Shown one piece after another: positions 55,639 to 64,000 of a stretch of DNA of 64,000 nucleotides. Positions within the stretch are counted from its first letter, which is position 1, and each line of letters opens with the position of its first letter. This stretch comes from Fragilariopsis cylindrus CCMP1102 (Eukaryota > Bacillariophyta > Bacillariophyceae > Bacillariales > Bacillariaceae). The translations under genes and the position numbers were made by a program. Location: positions 434,001 through 498,000 of the forward strand of contig FMBT01000306.1 of assembly GCA_900095095.1 (NCBI GenBank), in the 5' to 3' direction. Below the pieces are notes generated by a model. It did no database searches. It was not told where the DNA came from and saw only the letters and a program-made list of their open reading frames with translations.

Positions 55639-56745
55639 CTAATCCCCAAACACCACGCAACGGTTCCCATGAACAATGATACGATCATCTAAATGTGCCT
55701 CGATTGCTTTTAGTAGCACATTACGTTCTAGGACACGTCCCTTCTTAACTAATTGTTGTACAGAATCACGATGAGAACAATTTATAACGTCCTGTTCAAT
55801 AATCGGTCCATCATCGAGAACTTCTGTTGTGAAGTGAGCTGTGGCGCCAATAAGTTTCACACCACGTTCATGTGCCTGACGATGTGGACTCCCACCAAGA
55901 AATGCAGGTAAAAATGAATGATGGATATTAATTATCCCATCCTTTGGAAATTGTTTCAAAAATTCAGAACTTAATACCTGCATATACCGTGCAAGGATAA
56001 CAACATCAACATCCTTTAACAATTCGAGTTGTTGTACCTCATGATGAGGTAATGTTGATGACGTCTCGTCTGTCGCTGATACTTTTGTCGGTGAAATCAC
56101 ATGATAAGGTATTCCAAATGTTTCAGCGACTGGACGTAATGTTTCATGATTTGAAATAACAACAGATATATCCGCATCGAGTTCTCTCGCCTTATGTCGT
56201 AATAATAATTCCCACAAACAATGATCGTACTTTGATACTAATATACCTATTTTCTTTCGTCGATCTCTCCAATCCCATAATGCCTTTAACGTAGGAGTTT
56301 TTCGATGTAAATCCATCAAATCTTGTTCACAAGCAATCTTATCGACGATGCCATTATTATTATCATTATTATTACTATTACCATTACTATTTTCATTACT
56401 ATCATCACCATCACCATTAGCAACACCGTTGTAGTGAAAACTAACTCTCTGGAAGCATATATTTTCTCGAGTATCAGTCCATTGTTCACTTTTCAAAATG
56501 TTACACCCATGATGATTTAATACTTGTGTTGATGCTGCCAACAATCCAACACCATCTGGTCCTACAACACGCAAAGTGCCCAATCGTTTAACCACAGCGT
56601 TACTACTAAACATACATTTTCTATTGACAAGAAAAGAAGACGTATAAGAATTACTCGCCGCCGCCGCCGATGCCGATGATGCCCTAAAAGCCGAAGAAGT
56701 AAGGCGGCGAGGAAAAGCGACAATCGCTGATGATGATAACATCAT
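55639..56745 (-). CDS. purU: Formyltetrahydrofolate deformylase (PurU), probably mitochondrial
   Basis: ATG 56745 gives 368 residues. A Ser/Ala/Arg-rich leader (AFPRRLTSSAFRASSASAAAA) suggests mitochondrial targeting. An N-terminal ACT domain follows (TLRVVGPDGVGLLAASTQVL), and then the formyltransferase/hydrolase domain (KIGILVSKYDHCLWELL, ISNHETLRPVAE). The active-site block is INIHHSFLPAF with GGSPHRQAHERGVKLIGATAH, and the Asp of DGPIIEQDV follows. The enzyme releases formate from 10-formyl-THF and balances one-carbon pools, also linked to photorespiration in plants. The only oddity is an Asn-rich insertion between the domains (near 56345-56410). The frame is intact. Confidence 0.92.
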   Translation of the reverse strand: MMLSSSAIVAFPRRLTSSAFRASSASAAAASNSYTSSFLVNRKCMFSSNAVVKRLGTLRVVGPDGVGLLAASTQVLNHHGCNILKSEQWTDTRENICFQRVSFHYNGVANGDGDDSNENSNGNSNNNDNNNGIVDKIACEQDLMDLHRKTPTLKALWDWRDRRKKIGILVSKYDHCLWELLLRHKARELDADISVVISNHETLRPVAETFGIPYHVISPTKVSATDETSSTLPHHEVQQLELLKDVDVVILARYMQVLSSEFLKQFPKDGIINIHHSFLPAFLGGSPHRQAHERGVKLIGATAHFTTEVLDDGPIIEQDVINCSHRDSVQQLVKKGRVLERNVLLKAIEAHLDDRIIVHGNRCVVFGD

Positions 56746-57132
56746 TTTTCTGGATTTTTTTTTTTTTTTTTAGAATGCGATGATTCGAATGATCTACAGT
56801 ATGTGGCTGGTTATGTGGTTTTGTCGAGAACCATGGTTAAATCTCATCGATGGAAAGGAAATTTTATGAAAAGTGCGCATTTTGAATTTGTTTGAGAGAG
56901 TGAGAGTTTGAGTGATGTCGTGCTTTTAACGGGTCAAAAAGCAGTATTAAATAGTTAGATAAATAATAATAAATCAATGCTTCATTCTCTACAGTGAACA
57001 GTTCCTTCTACAAATAAATAAATAAATAGCTAGCTAGTTGAATTTCTCCTCTAGCATAGATATTTTTGAAATGCCAGATAAAATAAACTTTTTGTATTTA
57101 AAGTTCGAACCTCGTTTAAAAGCATATTCATT
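56746..57132. other. Intergenic region
   Basis: It lies between PurU and the 3' end of NUP98-96, both minus strand. A poly-T tract (56755-56772) lies just upstream of PurU. No gene is seen. Confidence 0.5.
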
Positions 57133-60100
57133 CTACATTAGCCATCGACAAATATTTTCTCCCTCACTGAAATCCTGCGCTCTCAAGAGCTTCAGCTTTT
57201 GCGAGGCTGTGCTAGAGATGGTCATCCCTTCTTTTAGTGTTAAAACCTGCAACTTGAAGTGGGAGGTCTGGTGCAAAGCTTCGGCCAAGAAGGAACCCAT
57301 GGGAACGGAATAAGTCGCAGGAATGATGTCGAGAGTATTGTCTGATAGCTGCTCTTCGCTTGCCTTGCAAGAAGAAAAAATATGTTCGATCTTTTCGAGG
57401 CCTTCCAGCAGCATCGGTGCAGTTTTTTCGATCTCTTCCCTTTTACACCCCTCCAGAAAATGAATTTGGTCATAAATTTCAAAGAATGTTGAGATAGCCC
57501 ATACCAATGATTCATTTTCTTCAGATAAATAGAGATCATCTAACAGCTGAAGTACGGCTTCTTGTTTTTCCCTGTTGTTGAAGAGAATGTTAGGAACGAG
57601 AGTCCTCTCAATGACCTTAGTCCCCTTGACTTCATCTAACTTGAATTGGTGTGTAATGTATCCGAGTACATCACCAGTTGCATTAGAGCGGTAACACATA
57701 GCTTCCTCAAACCAGTTAGATGGTACCTCCAAACCCTTTTCAAGAAACAGTCTTTTCTTATTACTTTCGTCGTCATTATTAAAGTTTTGTAATACCAAAG
57801 ACTTGGCATGCTGGATTCGCCAGGAAGATGACAAGGACGATTCACCACCAGATAATACACACAAGAATACATAAACTGCCCATTCCCATAGACCTAGCGA
57901 TTGCAGTTGAAATGCGTATCCATCCAAAATAGTATATTCTTCTTCAGGGGTCAAGGATGGCAAACGATACATTGCAGTAATACATGACGTCAAATGAAAC
58001 GAAAGAGAAAAATTCTTCGAATCTTGAGTATAACCAAGAGGATCAACAATATTTGAAAGCGATAATTCTGGAATTGAATTCACCTCAGACCCTAGCTTTA
58101 GTAACCGATACAATAGACTTTCAACAGTATTGTTGTCATTGTGGTGAGCTGATGGAAATGGAGAAATCCCTTTCGAAACATCCGCATCATACATTGAGAT
58201 AGCAGATTTGAGTGTTTTACAAGCCTGCGATGAGTACGTAAGTTTCATAACCATTCGTCGTCTCCAGTCAAAAGTATCGTTTCCGTCTCTTGAATGTTTG
58301 TACACGTTTTCTTCCATCCCAAGATCTCCAGCAATAAGACGATAAGTACGCAACAGATTTTCTGGTATTCTCGTGGAATTTTGATTTCCTCTCCACGCCA
58401 TAATTTCCTTGAAAATATCTTCCCTGGCTTCCGGACCTGATGCTAGTAAAATTGAAAGCTCTGTTAGGTTGTCTTCTTCGGCTATCTTCGCAGCTGTGGA
58501 GAGGTCACCCCCGCTAACTGCACTTAAAAGCGCCTTGTACCGTCCTTGATTTGATCTAGCCTGACGAATCTCATAGTCAACTTCAGGAGAACACGAAGCA
58601 ATGAGCCAACGCGTGATAGATACCATACACTGATTATCAATAGCATGATCTGTTGCTGGCTTGTTTGCACCTCCACCTCCAAACGTAGCGTCTTGGTTGT
58701 TACTGTGGTTCTGTCGCACTGTTTGCGTAGCATGTAAAACCTTCAGCAAAGAGAATGCCGATTTCGAAACAGAACTGATGCTTCCTCCTCCTTCTATATT
58801 TTTGACGGCTTCCGAATACGATTCGAGAGTGTTCTCGATAGGACTTGTATTTCCGTTGGCACCATTTGACGAAAGTGAGAAAAGAGGACAGTTATCTTCC
58901 TTTTTAACCCTATTATGATGAGATCGATGAGTTTCCAATACCTTCAGCTCTGATTCAATATTTATATTATCTTCAAACTTAGGCTTGGACCGAATAAGAA
59001 CTCCGTTTTCCCCCAGTGAAAGAAAAGATCCATCAGGACTCCAGCCGACTCGAAATGATCTCCCCATCCGCAATCCAAAATCAATGTTGCTTGAAGTTTT
59101 CTTTGATGTCGATTTTAAAAGCTTCGATGGAAAACTAGGCATGGAAGCTGCTGATCGAAAGTCCAATGAATTTGGGACATACCTGTAGCAGGTATTTTGC
59201 GATGTTTCGTTGTTGTCCTCCGGACCTTCTTCGGGAAATAGGGCTGTATCTTTTTCGATTCTCTTCTTAATCGCAACAACCTCGTTATCTTTTTCTAATG
59301 TCATCTGCATTTGGTTGAATGCTGTCTCTGCTTCCTCCATTATCGAGGCTTCCGTCATCACAACATCTCTAGTCGTTTCCATAGCATTATCGCTGACCTC
59401 CACGACATCGTGTTCGCTTAATACATAATTACCTTTCGGCTTATACGGCGTGTCTTGTCGTTTCATTCCTCCTCTCTTCAAACCATCATCCTTGATTGAT
59501 AACGGAGATCGCCCACCACGATCCCCGACACTAAAATCCACCTTTCGTTCTGTTTGCTGCTGTTCCTGCTGCATCTCTTCGTCGTCGTCCGAGTCATCAT
59601 CATCGAGCCCATAACGACTGAAATGGTCTACGAGTAAAAGCCATGATCCACTTTGAGGATCGTAGTTAATAAGTTCGGCACCCATGTTCACGGTTGCAGC
59701 AGCTACTTTCCTTTTGAATTTTTCATTAGCATTGGGAGCATCACGATTCTTAGGAAAGACATTTTCCATTGTCAGTTTGGCGGGACGATTAAGTTTTGTA
59801 CCGCGTGGTGGTTTAAGACCCATCTTTTCCTCGTCCGTGTAGATAGAAACTTCGCTTTGTTCGATGACCACAATCGAGTCTAAATCAGCTCCGCGGACGT
59901 CCACAGCACCTTGCCATTCAACTTTACCTACACCTTCTCTCGTCACGGAAAAGTTCGCAATCGCGGCTAAGTCCGCTGGGTTCATCCGTTGAAGTTCGGC
60001 AATCGATGGACTGCAGCTGTATCCGTCTTTAGAAAGAGTCGGTGCCCAATCATTACCTCCCGGAGTCCCCCTTGAAGCATGCACACCTGCTGCCTCATCC

Positions 60101-62988
60101 GGTGATCGAATCACGTTTTGGTAATATTCTTCAGCTGGATCCACGCGTCTCGGCGTTGTACCTGTATTCCTTGGAGTGGTAACGGGTTCGGGGGTATTCA
60201 TGACTGATTTCTGGACTGACCCGAGACCTACATTATATTATTATTGTTATTGTTATTGTTATTATAAACTCCATTGATCTGCCTGAAAGGAGTCGAGTTT
60301 GATGATGTATTATTAACGTTCCTCTTTACACCACCTCCGAACGCAAGTTTCAGTTTGGGTTTTGGGGAAGGCGCAATGATCAAATTAGTCCTAGAAGCGG
60401 CCGCAACTGTTTCGGGTGCCGCCATAGGCTTTCCTCCCCCCAACTTACTCAATGACTGGGGCATATTGTTGTATTTTGCATCTGATGGAGGAGAAGCAAA
60501 TCCTCGTGGTCGAATCTTCACATTCGACGATGGAGATGCTCGATACGTGGAAATCTTTGTTGAAGAAACTGGAAGAATGTTTCTACTTTCCCTCTGGCTG
60601 ATAGCAGTAATTGCAGATGAGCGAGTTGATCTATTTCGAAAGTTATCCTTCTGCTCGAGTTCCTTGCGTTTTGCATCGAGTGCTGCTAATTGGGAAGTCA
60701 TGATTTCGTTGACAGCGGGGGCAATCACCGAGCCAAGTGGAGGAGCTGCATGCATTTGCATTACAGAAGAAGCTTGAGGTTGAGCTCCATATCCATATGC
60801 GGGTGCCGCTGTTGGTGCGCCGAATAAACCACCTGCAGGTGGTGCTGGAGCTGAATTACCGAATAAACCTCCAGCGGCAGGTGCACCGAAAGCGCTAGGC
60901 GCCGGCGATGGTGCTCCAAAAAGGCCTCCTCCTGCTGGTGCGGGTGGGGCACCGAATAAACCTCCTCCTGCTGGGGCTCCTATCGAAAGAAGAAACAATT
61001 GCGTACGTGCGAGCGGGCGTAATAATAGTACATAATAGATTCTGTGAGCACAAATATGTTTCTGAAAAAGATATCGCATCAAGAAACCAAGTCAAGCCCA
61101 AGATACTTCAAGTACCAACAAACAAAAAATAACAAACACTAAACGTACCAAAAGCTGCCGGTGCGGGAGCTCCAAAAAGGCCTCCTGCTGGAGCTGCGGG
61201 TGCGGCACCAAATAATCCTCCTCCTGCAATGGGTGCAGGACTTCCAAACGCTCCTGCTGGTGCAGGGGCGGCTCCGAATAAACCCCCTCCTACTGGTGCG
61301 GGTGCAGCACCAAACAACCCTGGTGCTGGTGCGGCACCGAAAGCTCCTACTGGAGCAGGGGCTACTCCGAATAAACCTCCTCCTACTGGTGCGGGAGCGG
61401 CTCCGAAACCTACTTGTGCTGGTTGTCCCCCAAAATTATTCTGTGCCGCTGGACTACCAAACGCTGTTGCTGGTGCAGGTGCTGCTCCAAATAAACCTCC
61501 TCCTACTGGTGCAGGAGCGGCTCCGAATCCACCTAATGGTGCTGCTGCGGGTTGTCCTCCAAACAAACCTCCTGCTGGTGCAGCTGCGGGTTGTCCTCCA
61601 AACAAGCCTCCAGTTGTTCCTGGTTGTTGTGCCCCGAAGCCACCAGTCGGCCCAGGAGTTGCACTCCCTTTATTACCCTGACTATAATCTTCGAATCTTA
61701 ATTCTTCAAAAGATTTATTCTCATATTGTTGCATGGCTGAAATGGATTGCAAATTGATATTGGTGGATCCATCTTGTCGTGATTGTGCTTGGAAAGGAGC
61801 AATTCTTGTTCCTCCTCCTCCTGTACTAGCAGCGGGAGACCCAAATGCATTGTTTCCTCCAGGTGGGGCTTGAGTGGGTGCGCCGAACATACCTCCAGAA
61901 GCTTGAGGTTGTCCTCCAAACGCATTGTTTGTGGTTGCACCACCAAATCCTCCTCCGGTATTACTACCAAAAGCACCTCCAGTTGCCGGTGCAGGAGCGC
62001 TTCCAAACAAACCTCCAGTTGCCGGTGCAGGAGCACTTCCAAACATACCAGGAGCCTGTGGCGGTGCTCCAAAGGCTGTTGGCTGTGCTGAACTCGCTCC
62101 AAAACCTGTCGATGGGGCACCACCGAAACCAGTGTTTGCAGAAGGAGCACCAAATCCGACGGATGCACTAGGTGCTCCTATTTATGAAAATATGAAAATA
62201 AATAAAATCTAGTGAGCAAGAAATAAAAGAATAAAATCATATCAAGACATTAAAGGAATAAAAAACCACAAAAAACACGAAGAAATGATCATTCATTCTG
62301 TTGACATACCAAAAGCTCCTCCTTGTGACGGTGCTGGAGCTCCGAAACCTCCTCCTTGTGCAGGCGCACCACCGAACAAGCCTCCCGTTGCAGGTGCAGG
62401 AGCCGCTCCGAAGGGACTACTTGATGCCGACGGTTGTCCACCGAAACCTGTGTTAGTGTTGGGTTGCCCTCCAAACCCTCCCGATGCAGCAGGAGCACCA
62501 CCAAAACCAGTCGACGGTGCACCTCCGAACCCGCTGGCTGCAGGTGTTGCTTGTCCTCCAAAACCACCAAATCCTCCTGGTGCTGGAGAAGGAGCACCGA
62601 ACGCTAATTTTTATAAAATTGATTTATATTTTATTTTTTCGTCGTCGTTGTGACGTGCAAGTTAAAAGAGTTCAAGTTAGTAATGAATACCAGGAATGAT
62701 TAATTATATAAGTACAAATGAACATGTTGACACCGTCACCCGTCACACACCGATCGATACACAAAAAGTAAAATGAAATTCATTGGAATAATTATTATTA
62801 ATCAACAATAAAAAAGTGTGGCATAAAATATAAAACGTACTATTACCTCCAAAACCCCCACCACCAGCTGGGGCTTGTCCAAATGGTGCAGGTGCTGGAC
62901 TTCCAAATCCACCAGGCGCAGATGGTTGTCCGAAGCCACCACCACCGGCTGGGGATCCGAATGGTGTTTGACTTGCTCCACCAAACAT
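57133..62988 (-). CDS. NUP98: Nuclear pore precursor NUP98-NUP96, four or more exons, one frame break
   Basis: Exons are 62988-62847, 62603-62310, 62177-61149 and 60979 down to 57133. All introns are phase 1 inside FG repeats. The N-terminal half is GLFG/FG-repeat sequence, the permeability barrier of the pore. A GLEBS motif, the Rae1/Gle2 binding site (SISAMQQYENKSFEELRFED), lies near 61690-61755. The autoproteolytic domain follows (SIAELQRMNPADLAAIANF, VDVRGADLDSIVVI), with the cleavage site HFSRYG (59611-59625 for HFSRY). NUP96 follows to 57133 (MGRSFRVGWSPDGSFLSLG, WRGNQNSTRIPEN). Autocleavage would release NUP98 from NUP96, a Y-complex scaffold subunit. Near 60231-60236 an AAT-repeat lacks one base, which splits the FG part from the autopeptidase part. 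Confidence 0.93.
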
Positions 62989-63594
62989 ATTATTGTTGTT
63001 GACCTTTAAATTTTGTTGTTGTTTGCCGTCGTTTTGTCCTTGTGGCTAGCTTGTTAATGCCGTTGCTTGTTGTTGAAATGTGAATTGTCTTCTTCTATAG
63101 GTTGCTACTCTACTTCTAGAACAAGAAAGACATCCAATAATTACAACAATGAAGTTGTTGAATGTGGATGTTGTTGTTTGAAATTAAATTTGTCGTCGAC
63201 ACAAACTCAAAATCAATGCAGTGCATTGTTATCGTGCTACAGTACGGTCGCTACAGCGAAAAAATCCGACTCATTCGAATGAATAATTTTTCTCCGTTCA
63301 TACGTGGATAAATAATATGAAATCGAATTCTGCTCTGCATTATATAAAATAATGTGAGATATTGGATATTGGACAACTTCTCACTACCTAGTAGATAGAT
63401 AATATTGTTGATTACTCGACAGTAAAAGCTACTATATTCTATCTTCTTCCAGCAAGAAAGAAAAGAAAGGAACCATTTCTTGTGTTGCTAAAGAATATTG
63501 TCGTATTAAAATTATAGATAATCTAGAACACTCTTAATACTTTTTCTACTTGTTTTCCTTACTTGTACAGTGTAGTGTGTGTTTCTCGCTATAT
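62989..63594. other. Intergenic region upstream of NUP98-96
   Basis: Promoter side of NUP98-96 (minus) and downstream side of the partial gene at the edge. A 71-codon plus-strand ORF (63067-63282) has no coding character that I trust. No other feature is seen. Confidence 0.5.
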
Positions 63595-64000
63595 TCATAC
63601 CTGATCTTCCACGATTTTTTCTAGTTCCTTGTTCTTTCTGGTGACTCCCGCTTTCTCCCCATTGGTAGGAGTTTCAATGGGAGAGGACATGGAATCGTTT
63701 TTACTACTACTATTATCTTTTGATCCTGCGATACAAAGTTCCTCGGATCTGTTAATGTTGTTGTCATCACTCTTTCCAGTACCGGCGCTCACTGATGCCT
63801 TCGCCGCCTCCAATTTTCTCGATGATACATCACCTCCCTCTTCATTATCATCATTCCAAACCATTTCTGGTCGCGTTTCGTAGTCAGTTATTACCTGTGA
63901 ACTCATATCTATTGGCAATCGCGACACGGGACAAGGTTTACAGGCCGCTATATACCAGTTATGACAACATCCTTCATCGGCGTTGTTCTCAACCTGTCCA
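63595..64000 (-). CDS. Partial protein with a Cys-rich segment, N-terminus outside the window
   Basis: The minus-strand frame is open to the right edge. Within the window it begins with a Cys/His-rich segment (DEGCCHNWYIAACKPCPVSR) that could be part of a zinc-binding or disulfide-bonded domain. A hydrophilic tail rich in Asp, Asn, Ser and Lys follows and ends KNKELEKIVEDQV. Too little is visible for a family call, and an intron upstream cannot be excluded. Confidence 0.5.
   Translation of the reverse strand, partial: GQVENNADEGCCHNWYIAACKPCPVSRLPIDMSSQVITDYETRPEMVWNDDNEEGGDVSSRKLEAAKASVSAGTGKSDDNNINRSEELCIAGSKDNSSSKNDSMSSPIETPTNGEKAGVTRKNKELEKIVEDQV

Noticed and set aside
61161-62653. Plus-strand ORFs opposite the NUP98 FG region
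   Set aside because: They are antisense of GGT/GCT-rich FG repeats. The minus strand has correct splice sites and FG periodicity.
1-64000. Prokaryotic origin, operons or CRISPR arrays
   Set aside because: Spliceosomal introns, nuclear pore, V-ATPase, eL19 and USP genes show a eukaryotic nuclear sequence. No regularly spaced repeat array is present.

Overview
The window reads as nuclear DNA of a photosynthetic stramenopile, most likely a pennate diatom. Genes carry GT-AG introns (about 100-450 bp, one possibly 44 bp). Proteins are rich in Asn, Ser and Asp runs, microsatellites are common, and one N-terminal pre-sequence has the AFVP-type motif of diatom plastid import. The gene set is ordinary eukaryotic housekeeping: RPL19, the NUP98-96 precursor, V-ATPase subunit H, an RBM25-like splicing factor, an XPR1/PHO1-type phosphate exporter and two deubiquitinases. 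No prokaryotic operon, CRISPR array or rRNA gene is visible.

Layout. 1-5885 is the right-hand part of a tyrosine-recombinase (YR) retrotransposon. It has RT-RNase H, then YR, then an extra ORF of unknown function, and ends in a B1-A2-B2 split direct repeat of the Ngaro/PAT type. 6.2-16.8 kb holds a class-IV aminotransferase, an FCP1-like phosphatase, a small hypothetical protein, V-ATPase subunit H, a ubiquitin-like/BAG co-chaperone and an mL44/RNase III-like protein. 17.4-23.6 kb holds a Cys-rich secreted protein, a methyltransferase, a UPF0047/YjbQ protein and a J-domain protein with SAP-like and zinc-ribbon segments. 24.6-31.3 kb holds the SPX-EXS gene, a 2-kb gene-free stretch and RPL19. 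31.7-38.9 kb is one large USP32-like deubiquitinase gene. 40.3-46.1 kb holds the RBM25-like gene, a YgfZ/IBA57-like plastid protein and a CaaX protein with an internal duplication. 46.6-49.9 kb is a MINDY-3-like deubiquitinase. 50.2-56.7 kb holds a long-chain acyl-CoA synthetase, a double winged-helix-like protein, a small membrane protein and PurU. 57.1-63.0 kb is NUP98-96, and a partial minus-strand ORF reaches the right edge.

Two observations dominate. First, the retroelement carries an uncharacterised third ORF after the recombinase and has a repeat layout that predicts its unseen left end. Second, about half of the genes show reading-frame breaks that one missing base each would repair, mostly at homopolymers or short tandem repeats and often several per gene. 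This looks like homopolymer under-calling in the assembly rather than pseudogenes, so many coordinates below span such breaks. I ran no database search; homology calls rest on recognising motifs.
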